A stretch of DNA of 64,000 nucleotides from CANDOC01 sp965261725 (GTDB lineage: Bacteria; Pseudomonadota; Gammaproteobacteria; Pseudomonadales; Endozoicomonadaceae), in NCBI GenBank assembly GCA_965261725.1, contig CBDHDU010000033.1:1-64000 (forward strand), given 5' to 3'. The first letter of the stretch is position 1. Each line of letters begins with the position of its first letter. Below the pieces are notes generated by a model. The model saw only the letters and a program-made list of their open reading frames with translations, was not told where the DNA came from and searched no databases. Positions 34,243 through 43,300 of this stretch are shown piece by piece. A program made the translations under genes and the position numbers.

Positions 34243-34310
34243 TTGGACACACCTTAATGGGCTGCAATATTAACCCGTGTTTGTGTGTCCGGAGAACTAT
34301 AACCACTTCA

Positions 34311-35260
34311 TTATCGCGTGGCAGAAGAATTCCAGAGCAAGTCTCAGGCTGAATCCAGCTATCGCCGTATAAAGCGCTTTTTTTCAGGTTATACCTACTG
34401 TTTCGAGCAGCTGGGCAAGTTGATCCTCCACTGGCTGAACCTCGCCAGCTATACACTCTGCATGGATAGAACCAACTGGAAGTTTGGTCGTAAAAATATC
34501 AACTACCTGGTTGTGTCTATCGCCTGGCAGGGGGCCTCAATTCCCATTGTCTGGACCTGCATGGATAAGGGCGGCGGCAACTCCAATACAGATGAACGAA
34601 TAGCCATCATGGAAAAGGTTTTGGCTCTGATTCCGGCTTCCCAGATTGATGGACTGCTTGCTGACCGTGAATTCATCGGCCATGACTGGTTCAAATGGCT
34701 GGACGAGAAAGGCATCCTCTGTCGATTACGAATTAAGGGTGATACCACGGTTCTGGGCAGCTGTGGCAGGGATATCAAGGCAAGGCAGCTGTTTTGGAGC
34801 CTAAAACCCAACTAGACAGAGATTTGGCACAGCAAACGCAGAGTTTCCGGTGTCTGCCTGTATATCGGTGGCAGGCGCACGGTCAAAGGGCTTCTGATCG
34901 TCGTAGCGACAAAAAAACCAGAGACGATGATAGAAGACTACTATAAGCGCTGGTCGATTGAGACGCTATTTGGTTGCCTGAAAAGTCGCGGCTTTGATCT
35001 TGAATCTACCCATATGACAGACCCTAATCGTATGGACAAGCTGATGGGTATTCTTGCATTGGCGTTTGCCTAGTGTCTGATAGTGGGTCACTGGAAGTAT
35101 GGTGAAGCGAAATCGCTGCCGCTGAATAAGCATTGGAGACCAGCCAAGAGCTTGTTTCGGTTGGGATTGGATATGCTTCGCAGAGTACTGAAAAACGAAG
35201 GCTCAAAAAATGACGAAGTCAGCTTCCAAGTCTTACTTCAAGTTTTGTCCCGTACATAGA
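34311..35260 (+). pseudogene. IS4-family transposase, truncated with two in-frame stops
   Basis: The reading frame starts abruptly at the IS3 boundary with AEEFQSKSQAESSYRRIKRF, so the first about 40 codons are gone. It continues through LADREFIGHDWFKWLDEKGI, a TAG at 34813, VSGVCLYIGGRRTVKGLLIV, the Y-R-E-K-like YYKRWSIETLFGCLKSRGF, and a second TAG at 35071 where Trp would be expected, before ending with VLKNEGSKNDEVSFQVLLQV. The element's right tip TTTTGTCCCGTACATAGA is at 35260 and also occurs at 15640. Dead copy. Confidence 0.85.
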
Positions 35261-35648
35261 CCCCGCAGGTCAGATATATAATTTTCTGTATTAAATCTAT
35301 TGTTCGTGTCAAGTAGACGTTATCCCTGTAAAGATTAAAATGGCAGCTTAGTTCTAACTCTTTTCAATTCAATAAGTTAATGACCGGCGGTCAAATCTAC
35401 CGATTATTGCTGGCTTTAGCCGGTGGTTGTTGAGTTAGCAAACTACAGATTGATAAGAGGTTATTAATTCTGACTAATGACCTGTAATCATCAGTTATCA
35501 GCGAACTCTCAGAAAAGGTTCATTTTTTGGGTTTTTCAGTCGCTATTTAAGCGATATAACTATGATTGTAACAACAGTGTGTAAGCTGTAGTTACTTAAC
35601 CATCATCTGAGTAAAGTCTGAACAGTTGTCTATTGTTACCAGTGATGA
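35261..35648. other. Noncoding gap, nothing recognised
   Basis: AT-rich sequence between the IS4 remnant and a convergent secreted-protein gene. No open frame with coding character, no RNA gene and no repeat shared with other parts of the window. It may hold the original target DNA of the IS4. Confidence 0.5.
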
Positions 35649-37097
35649 CTACCAGCCAGACGCTTCGTGTGTCATAGCATCTTTTTTCGGTATGTCAGAC
35701 CAGCAGCTTGTTCCGCTGGGAGGTTTGTACTCCCACATTGCCGGATATGCAGAAAAAGGTGGCTGTTCAATATGAGACTCAAGACTTCCAATAAAGCCTT
35801 TTGGGTGAGGGGCAGATAAAACCTCAACAATAACAGGGTCATCAGTAAGGCATGCGCCTTCTTCTGAGGATTTAATATCTGCTGGTGATGCCATTGTAAG
35901 AGAAGGAGGCGGCTGTTTTCCCTGATCAAGGGATTGAACAGGCCTGACCATGGCAATGGGAAGCCCTGGTTTTGGGTTGGCTTTTCGAGGGAGAGGCTGC
36001 GAGCCTGCATGAAACGGTACGGCAGGCTGACATGGTACGCTTGCCCTTTTAACTGAAATATCTTCGACAGGCTCATGAAGCTGTTCTGCTGTTAAGCCAG
36101 CACCTTCCAAAAATGAAGCCATACCTGCCAAGCGGGTTATTTCAGACATAAACAGAAAAAAAGCACCTGCTTTGAGTTCTGCTTTCATCGGGGTGTCTGT
36201 TGTCAGAAACATTAATACTTTATCAAGCTGCTCATATTCTTGAGCCTGCAGATCGACTGAACCTTTATAATTATTTCTGAATAAATAATAAGGTCTGTTA
36301 GCCACTATATTTTTATTATGTTCGTTGCAACACAAAAAAGTGAGTATTCTGTTTTTACGTCCGTCTGCATAGTGCCTCTGACGTTCGCATATATCACTAT
36401 GTTTGCCGAGGAATGCTCCCTCTGCCCGTGGTGTCATGCAGAGGATATTGCCCAGGCCTTGTATGAGATTGATCGTATGCAATTTATCTATGGGGTTGCA
36501 GGCAATAAGCGACTCTATCACTTCCAGCCCAAGCATGCTGCGACGGGCAATTCGAAGAGACTTTCCTTTGCCCATTGCCCTGGGGCGTAGCCTCGGCCGG
36601 GTATCATTCTGGTTAATGGTAACCTTTAAATAGCTGGCACTTCTCTGAAGCCAAAGCTGTAATTCAAAATGCTGACAAGGAATAATATGCTTCCATAGAT
36701 CAATATAGCCATGGTGAATTACGTCCAGAGGATGGAGTTCTGTCCCTTGAGCAGTAGGGTTTGATGTACAAAACGCTTTAATAAGCTTGCCGCTACTCTC
36801 TGCCTTCACTGTATATCTAAAGGTGATTGTAATATTTTCCTGTTTTTTGGTCCTAAAGACAAACCTGCCCTCTACGACCTTAGCAATCCACTCGATATCT
36901 CCAGAGTGCTCTGAACGTGAAATTTGTATGCAGGCACTGCCACTACTCAGAAATGAACTGTATTTCCCGGATCCGTACCTGATTGAGAATGACTCTGGAA
37001 AGAGGTCTTCAACTCGGGCATGGGTATCTGAAAAAAAGACCGCAAGCAAGAAAAAGAAGACTATGTTCCAGCGATATTTATGATTATCAGCCCACAT
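35649..37097 (-). CDS. Secreted protein of unknown function with proline-rich C-terminus
   Basis: A 482-aa protein with a signal peptide (WNIVFFFLLAVFFSDTHA, cleavage before RVEDLF). Residues 30-175 are beta-rich with FRYTVKAESSGKLIKAFCTS and WKHIIPCQHFELQLWLQRSA; residues 180-330 contain scattered Cys (LIACNPIDKLHTINLIQG; FLCCNEHNKN). The last about 130 residues are rich in Pro and Ser and look disordered. No family recognised. An IS5 ends only 13 bp upstream of the ATG, so the native promoter has been displaced and transcription, if any, must start within the IS. Candidate effector or toxin; inference only. Confidence 0.6.
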   Translation of the reverse strand: MWADNHKYRWNIVFFFLLAVFFSDTHARVEDLFPESFSIRYGSGKYSSFLSSGSACIQISRSEHSGDIEWIAKVVEGRFVFRTKKQENITITFRYTVKAESSGKLIKAFCTSNPTAQGTELHPLDVIHHGYIDLWKHIIPCQHFELQLWLQRSASYLKVTINQNDTRPRLRPRAMGKGKSLRIARRSMLGLEVIESLIACNPIDKLHTINLIQGLGNILCMTPRAEGAFLGKHSDICERQRHYADGRKNRILTFLCCNEHNKNIVANRPYYLFRNNYKGSVDLQAQEYEQLDKVLMFLTTDTPMKAELKAGAFFLFMSEITRLAGMASFLEGAGLTAEQLHEPVEDISVKRASVPCQPAVPFHAGSQPLPRKANPKPGLPIAMVRPVQSLDQGKQPPPSLTMASPADIKSSEEGACLTDDPVIVEVLSAPHPKGFIGSLESHIEQPPFSAYPAMWEYKPPSGTSCWSDIPKKDAMTHEASGW

Positions 37098-37110
37098 CTG
37101 AAATCTCTAA

Positions 37111-38001
37111 GAAGCCGTCTGAAAAGTCCTCCTTCAAGCCAAACGCCGCAGCATCAGGTGAATCATGGACAGTTGAATCATAGCCTCAGCGGTTTCAGGC
37201 AACACCTCGTAATCTTTGCTGAGTCTTCGGTTATGATTTAGCCAGGAAAATGTCCGTTCGACTACCCAGCGTCGTGGTAACAGCTGGAAGCCTTTTTGTT
37301 TATCACTGCGTAGAACAACTTGCAATATGAATTGGAATTTCGAACTGACCCAGTCCACTAACTTGCCCCGATAGCCGCCATCAACCCAGATCAGGCGTAA
37401 CTTTTTACAACGACCATTCAAGCGTGTTAATAGCAGTTTGGCTCCATCCCGATCCTGAATCTCAGCGGAAGTGACAACGATTGCTAGCAGTAACCCCATG
37501 GTGTCAACGAGGATATGACGCTTGCGCCCCTTGATCTTTTTGCCTGCATCGTAGCCGCGATCAGACCCACCGATCGCCGTGGTTTTAACGCTCTGGCTAT
37601 CGAGACTAGCTGCCGTTGCATGCTTATGACGCCCTGCTTTCTGACGCACTTTGGCATGAAGCGTGTCATGAATCCTTTGCCAAGTTTGGTCTCGTCGCCA
37701 AACCCTGAAGTAGTGATACACTGTTTTATAGTTCGGAAAATCAGTAGGAAGGGCAGCCCATTGACAGCCTGTTTTCAAAACATAAAAAATGCCATTGATA
37801 AGCTGCCGACGGCTGATTGTTACAGGTCGTCCTCCGGGTTTGGCAGGTGGGAGCAGAGGTTTTAACTTTTTCCACGCTCCCTGACTCAAATCTGAGGGAT
37901 ACCTTTTCTTCTTTTTTTGGCGACGCTTACCCATTACACCCCTGAAAAATGCCTGTTTTTTCAGTATATATGGGCGGCTATGCTACTTTTCAGACGGCTT
38001 C
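37111..38001 (-). mobile_element. IS5-family element (891 bp)
   Basis: Perfect inverted repeats GAAGCCGTCTGAAAAGT at 37111 and its complement ending at 38001, flanked by TAA at 37108-37110 and 38002-38004 (3-bp target duplication). One intact transposase inside. It lies immediately upstream of the secreted-protein gene. Confidence 0.92.
37134..37934 (-). CDS. IS5-family transposase
   Basis: A 266-aa DDE_Tnp_1-type transposase. The N-terminal DUF4096-like domain reads YPSDLSQGAWKKLKPLLPPA and GIFYVLKTGCQWAALPTDFP. The catalytic core has SLDSQSVKTTAIGGSDRGYD (first Asp), RLIWVDGGYRGKLVDWV (second Asp) and RRWVVERTFSWLNHNRRLSK (Glu). It is uninterrupted and appears functional. Size and layout match the IS427/IS1031 side of IS5; two-frame IS427 members exist but this one is a single frame. 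Confidence 0.93.
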   Translation of the reverse strand: MGKRRQKKKKRYPSDLSQGAWKKLKPLLPPAKPGGRPVTISRRQLINGIFYVLKTGCQWAALPTDFPNYKTVYHYFRVWRRDQTWQRIHDTLHAKVRQKAGRHKHATAASLDSQSVKTTAIGGSDRGYDAGKKIKGRKRHILVDTMGLLLAIVVTSAEIQDRDGAKLLLTRLNGRCKKLRLIWVDGGYRGKLVDWVSSKFQFILQVVLRSDKQKGFQLLPRRWVVERTFSWLNHNRRLSKDYEVLPETAEAMIQLSMIHLMLRRLA

Positions 38002-38065
38002 TAAATGCTTTCCGTATAGTTGAGTTTAAAAAGCACTATTCCATTCTGAATCAGATTAATGATAT

Positions 38066-39128
38066 CCTGAATCCGTGACTTCTTGATTATAGAGAAGCTT
38101 TTTCAACCCATGGATTCAAACCTACAGAATAGGGTTATGTTTTTTTGAAACTTGCCAGAGAATGGTAAAGCAAAGTCAAAAAAATCAGCATGTATTTAAA
38201 TGATGTTGGGGAATTTCAACCCTGAATATGAATGAAATCCTGCCAGCATAAGCAGCATCTCTCCATTCAACCGTTAAAAGAATATCAGCTAACAGAGCTG
38301 TTTTTCAGGAAAGAGCCCCATGAAGGCGGATAATCCGGGACTGTGACGACCAAAACGCAGAATAAACTGACGACCTCGTTCTAATAATCGCGCTGACTGG
38401 TAGATCAGTTCCTGCATAACTGTCTTAATTCTACGACGCTGCGCTTTGTGACGAGCAGGTGATTTAGGGCCGGTCAGGCAGGTTTGCTCCATGTAACGTA
38501 AAATGTTGTAAGCCACCGCACCAAGGCACATTACAAGATCATTGGTATCAAATTTTCCTGAAGGCAGTCTTTCAAGATCCATGTCAGTCTTGAACTCACT
38601 GTGAAACTGTTCGCTGGTCGCATGATCTTCATAAAGCAATATGACATTATCATCACTATATTCAGCCTCATCTAGTGTCGTCCACCAACCCTCCAGCTCG
38701 ATTAACGGAATCAGTTGGGTGGCATCTTCATTAAAACGCTGGCGAAGCCGGCTGGCGGACGGCATTTGTTTAATGCCCATGCTGCGCTTGAACCAATCAT
38801 CATGGCGATAATTATCAATGGCATCAAAATCAGTTTTGCCTAAGGCCAACAGGCCGATAAAAGCTCGAACCAGATCAATATTAGGGATGCCATGGCGCTT
38901 CTTGATAGAACGCAATGACTTTTTTAAAGATGTTTTCTTGTTTAGGGCATCACCGACAAAGCACAGACCCGCTGCCGGAGTATAAAATTCCGTGTCGGAT
39001 TGCTCAAATTTTAGTTCCACAAAAATTCACTTATATGGTGAAAATCTAGATGAGCAAATATTAGCCTACATATGCTGCTATTACTGGCTTTTTGGCAAAA
39101 TCAATGGCCACGAACTCACGGATTCAGG
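38066..39128 (-). mobile_element. IS1380-family deletion derivative (1,063 bp) with GATAT duplication
   Basis: Inverted repeats CCTGAATCCGTGA at 38066-38078 and 39116-39128, flanked by GATAT at 38061-38065 and 39129-39133. A full IS1380 is about 1.6-1.7 kb; about 600 bp of the transposase is missing from the middle. Ends and duplication intact, so it moved (or deleted after moving) as a unit and could be mobilised in trans. Confidence 0.8.
38289..39020 (-). pseudogene. IS1380-family transposase with in-frame internal deletion
   Basis: 243 residues where the family has about 440. The N-terminal part (IPNIDLVRAFIGLLALGKTD; SMGIKQMPSASRLRQRFNED) joins directly to the C-terminal part (DNVILLYEDHATSEQFHSEF; TNDLVMCLGAVAYNILRYME) at about LEGWW, removing the central catalytic segment. 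The reading frame is preserved. A DNA-binding but inactive product is conceivable. Confidence 0.8.
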
Positions 39129-39372
39129 GATATTTCAACTGATGTAAGATCGTCATTTATCTACCTAAAAAAATAATTAGACTTTTTTGTCTAAGCACTC
39201 ATTAAGTGCAAGGTTATATGTAACAATTAAATCATTAGCCTAAGTTGATACTAATGCATTGTTATGAAACAATTTATTTACCACTAAATTGAAATAGATT
39301 CTGTATTCAATTTAAACGTGTCGCCTAAGAAACGGCATCATAAAAACAATAATAAAAACCGGGATGTTCAGT

Positions 39373-40122
39373 ATGACAACGCTGCTTTTCTACAATGAGC
39401 CCGTCGGCCTTAACCGTGAAGCTCACCGGGCGCTGTGTTACTCCGATCTCAAGGATTACAGCTTTACTGAGCAAGTGAACTCGGTACCGCTTACCGGTAT
39501 TGAATTCTTCGAAGCCAGCCGCGATTACCCGGTACTGTTCAGTAAGGATGAAGACGGTAACTTCTTTCCGCTGACGCTGCTTTCCCTGCTGCCAAAAGGC
39601 CATAAACAGCTGTCCGGTGAAGGAGAGTGGACGGATTCTTATATTCCGGCATTTGTACGCCGCTATCCGTTCGCACTGACTGACGATGGCACCGTATGCC
39701 TGGATAAACAGGCTCCCCATTTTAACGAACTGACCGAAGGTGATAATGAAGCCAGCGGGGAGCGTCTGTTCAGTGAGGAAGGTGAAAACACCAAAGCGCT
39801 GGATAACATTATTAATTTCCTGAATAGCTACGATCAGCAGCATAAAAACACGCGGCAGTATTGTGATGAAGCCAAAGAACTCGAGCTGTTCCGCCCGTTC
39901 AATATTCAGGTGATACTGGTTGAAAATCAGCCGGTACGACTGGATGGTTTGTATGTGATTGATGAGCAGCGGCTGGATGATCTGTCAGCAGAGCAGGTAA
40001 ACGAGTGGTTCCGCTCGGGCTGGCTGGCCTGGACTTATGCGCACCTGCATTCATTAGGTGCATTAAACCGGCTGGTCAAACGTCAGCAGTCCGAGACAAG
40101 TTCTCCGGCTGAAGAAGAATAA
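39373..40122 (+). CDS. SapC family protein
   Basis: A 249-aa protein of the SapC family (Pfam PF07277), named for the gene next to the S-layer protein secretion system of Campylobacter fetus. Typical features are LFYNEPVGLNREAHRALCYS, DSYIPAFVRRYPFALTDDGT and LDGLYVIDEQRLDDLSAEQV. Soluble, no signal peptide. ATG 39373 gives the usual N-terminus MTTLLFYNEP; ATG 39364 is possible. A strong terminator (40134-40157) separates it from the giant adhesin gene, so it is not in the same operon, but its proximity to a large secreted protein matches its family history. Biochemical role not established. Confidence 0.88.
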   Translation: MTTLLFYNEPVGLNREAHRALCYSDLKDYSFTEQVNSVPLTGIEFFEASRDYPVLFSKDEDGNFFPLTLLSLLPKGHKQLSGEGEWTDSYIPAFVRRYPFALTDDGTVCLDKQAPHFNELTEGDNEASGERLFSEEGENTKALDNIINFLNSYDQQHKNTRQYCDEAKELELFRPFNIQVILVENQPVRLDGLYVIDEQRLDDLSAEQVNEWFRSGWLAWTYAHLHSLGALNRLVKRQQSETSSPAEEE

Positions 40123-40133
40123 CGCTGTAACCA

Positions 40134-40157
40134 AACCGGGCTTTCCCGGTTTTTTTG
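40134..40157 (+). terminator. Terminator of the SapC gene
   Basis: AACCGGG/CCCGGTT stem with a 3-4 nt loop and a T7 run, 12 bp after the stop codon. MITE-1 copy B begins 6 bp beyond the T-run. Confidence 0.9.
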
Positions 40158-40162
40158 CTTAT

Positions 40163-40325
40163 CAATACTGTGGACACTTTTTCCCCAGTAATACCAAGGG
40201 TTTCAGTGCATAGGGTACTTTTTAGCAGGTCTGAGAAACCCCAAACTTGCAATTAAATCCTAGCCCTTGCGGTGCAAGCCTTGGTGCATCAATGTTGAGT
40301 TCTCGAAAAACTGTCCACAGTATTG
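40163..40325 (-). mobile_element. MITE-1 copy B, 163 bp, upstream of the adhesin
   Basis: Same length as copy A (20309-20471), reverse orientation, about two differences in 163. Flanked by CTTAT at 40158-40162 and 40326-40330. It lies between the SapC terminator and the adhesin start codon at 40398, so it occupies the adhesin's promoter region and may add or remove control signals. Confidence 0.92.
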
Positions 40326-40397
40326 CTTATATAACAAGAAAAATGACTGAGTCGCATATTAGGGTGTTATGCGGCGCTGTCATCAACAGGACTTGTC

Positions 40398-43300
40398 ATG
40401 CACAGGCACCAACACACCCCGCTTTCTGCCGGTATTTCCCTCGCTAACCGTGCCATGCTGGCGGCCGGAATCAAGCGCCGGATGCGGCAGCTGCCAGTCG
40501 CGGTCAGTGCGGTGGTTTCCGCATCCGCGGCGGCTTCGACGGCTCATGATATTCAGGCGGATGCCGGCTTTACCAATATCAGTACCAGCGGGTCTGTGCA
40601 TGATATTACCTCCAGGGTGACGTCCGGCAGTAATGCAATCAATGTGTTTAACAAGTTTGTGGTGGGCAATGGTAATACGGTTAACCTGACGGTGCCGGAT
40701 GCTTCCAGCCAGCTGGTTAATATTGTTCGCGGTACTGAAGCGCCTGCGGTACACGGGATTCTGAACAGTTATCAGAATGGCACTCTTGGCGGCAATGTCG
40801 TATTTGCGAGCTCTGCCGGTTTTCTGGTGGGCGAGTCGGGTGTCGTGAATGTCGGCAAGCTTTCCATTCGTACCCCTGAAGATGTCGGGGTAATGTTTGA
40901 CGATCAGGGCGACATTATTGGCAGCCAGGTGACTAACCTGCTGGAGGGTAATCTGCCGGTATCATCTACCGGCGCAGTCACGATTCGCGGCAAGATTAAT
41001 ACCGCTGCGGGTGTTGATATCAATGCCAACACTATCAGCGTGGAAGGTGCCGGTAAGATCATTGCCGGGCGTGCAGCACAGGCCAGTGGGGTTTCACTGG
41101 CGGCCGTGAATGCTGATGACCTTACAGTTCCGACTGAACTGCTGGTAGACGGCGGCACTATTACTCTGAAAGCCGCCAGCTCCGATGCCAGTGCTATTAA
41201 TCTCGCTGGTGACTTATATGCCGACGGTGGCTTTACTTTCACTGCTGATAATATTGCTGTGCAGTCAGGCAGCACTATAGATGCCCGCGATTCTGACAGC
41301 AGCAGTACTGCCGGTACCATTGCTTTTAATGCCGCTGACAGCACTGCCACCAGCCTGTCGCTGAATGCATCAGGGCAAACCGTTGTCGTTGAGGCCGGTA
41401 CCGCCAGTTCACCGGAAACCGCTAACGACGGTATTACCTTAATCGGTAATGTGACTTCAGACGGCGCCGTTACCGTTACCGCCGATAAATTCAAAACCAA
41501 TGCGTCAAGCAGTGTGGACGCCGTCGGCATGCTGGTCGTTAATGCAGATTCCCAGATTAATGTATCCGGTACCCTTGCAGCAGAAGGCGGTATTGATCTT
41601 GACTCAAAAGATATCGACCTGAACAGCGGCAGCTTGCTTGATACCCGTAACAGTGATGACTCCGCCCGTGGCGATGTGATTCTTGATGCCAAGATACGGC
41701 AAGCGATTGGTATGGGTTCGGTGGCATCCGCAACCAACATTGATCTCAGCGGTGAAATCAAAGCAGGTAATGTCACCGCACATTCCAAATCGGTAGCGAT
41801 CAGTTCTTTTTACGAAGAAGCCGGTCTGACATTGAGTCAGGTATCTACGGGGCTTTTTGCCGGGGCTTCATTCTATGTGATGGATGCTGATGCCGAAGCC
41901 ACCCTGAATGTTCATGGCACTGCCAATATCAATGCCAGCGGCAATATCAGCCTGTTATCGGAATCCCATGCGGCAACAGAAGCAACATCGTTTACCGCAG
42001 GTAACCTGCTGCCCGCGTCGTTAGCCCTGATTTATGCGACCAGTGACGCGACCAGTAAGACCCATGTCAAAACCGGTGCCACCATCGAAGCCGGTGGCAA
42101 TATGAATATTGTCGCTCATAACGAAGCCTATCTGTCTGCTTCTGCCTTTAATGTGAATGCCTCCGAAAGTGGCAAAATCGCATTAGCAGCCGCTGTGGGT
42201 GAATCCGATGTGGATGCAACAGCGAAAGTAGACAGTGGTGTTACGCTGGACGCTAACAACCTTTCTGTTATTGCGGAAAACCAGAATTATTACTATGTCA
42301 GCGCCACGGCCTATGGTTTGAAGAACAACCGCGCAGGGCTGGCTGTCGCTGTGGGTGACTTTGACACCAATGCCACTGCCGAGCTGGGCAGCAGTGTTGG
42401 TAAAGATGATGACAAGGTTGGTAATGTCACCGTTGCAGCACTCGACAGAACCCTGAACCAGCGGGTGCATTCCGGTGTTACCGTCGGTGACTCGCTGTTT
42501 ATGCGAACGGTTGGCTCGCAATTTGTCAGTGGCCTGTCAGCGATGCAGACCGGCATCAATAACCTGATGACCAAATATCTGCCTACCGGGCAGTCAGTTC
42601 CTAAAGACAGTTCCGGCAAAGTCAGTTTTAAAGCCGGGCTGGCATTTACCCTGAACCTTTCTGATCATGATGCCTACAGCTATGTCGGCACCAATATTCC
42701 CGGTCAGACCGATGCTCCGAAAATAAAAGCCTCCGGCAATGTGCTGATTGCCAGTCAGACCGATCTGGGTTCTGACAATACGACCATCGCTGGTGGCAAC
42801 AATAATGGTTCACTGGGGGGGGATCAGGGGGGGTACCGGACATCAGCTGAAGCGGCAGTCAATTCACCCAGCGAGCAGAGTGGTGGTACCGGTTCCACCC
42901 CGGCTTCAGAAAAAAGTCTGGCACTGGCGGTAAACCTTGCCATTAACGACAGCGATGCGGTTTCCGAAGTAGGTGAGTCAGTAGAGATCGATGCGGCTAA
43001 TCTGGCTGTGATTGCTGCCCAGCATATGCCGATTGTATCCACTTATGACCAGTGGGACTCCTTTTCCAGTGTTATCAGTAAATTCAATGGCATGGCGGGG
43101 CTGCAGAACAATATTCTGACCTCGTTTGCCAATGCCGGTGCGTCCGGAGAGACCGAAGCTTATGGCGGTTCCGTCAATGTTGTCGTTAATGATATGGATA
43201 CCAAGGCATGGATCGGTAATAACGCCAAAGTCACTACCATCGGTACCGGCAGCTGGAGCGTCAGTCGCGAGTTGAAAGGTAATCTTCGGACACCATCACT

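Larger units (their letters stand above)
31636..34310 (-). mobile_element. IS3-family element copy 2, interrupted by an ISKra4-type element
   Basis: Same inverted repeats as the copy at 16675-17931, opposite orientation. Subtracting the 1,407-bp insertion and its 8-bp duplication leaves 1,260 bp, i.e. three more than copy 1. These are an extra T near the left end and one extra base in each of two homopolymers in orfB (AAA for AA, GGGG for GGG, near 33525-33540). Its flanks are syd on one side and an IS4 remnant on the other, with no target duplication. Confidence 0.9.

Noticed and set aside
16672..34313. Simple inversion between the two oppositely oriented IS3 copies
   Set aside because: Exchanging flanks does not restore matching 3-bp target duplications for any pairing (GAG, GCC, TAA, ATC), so one inversion does not explain the junctions.
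40904..41788. Long antisense open frames across the adhesin (for example 294, 238, 250 and 207 codons)
   Set aside because: They are composition artefacts of the repetitive, GC-skewed beta-helix codons; none has a start context or recognisable domain.
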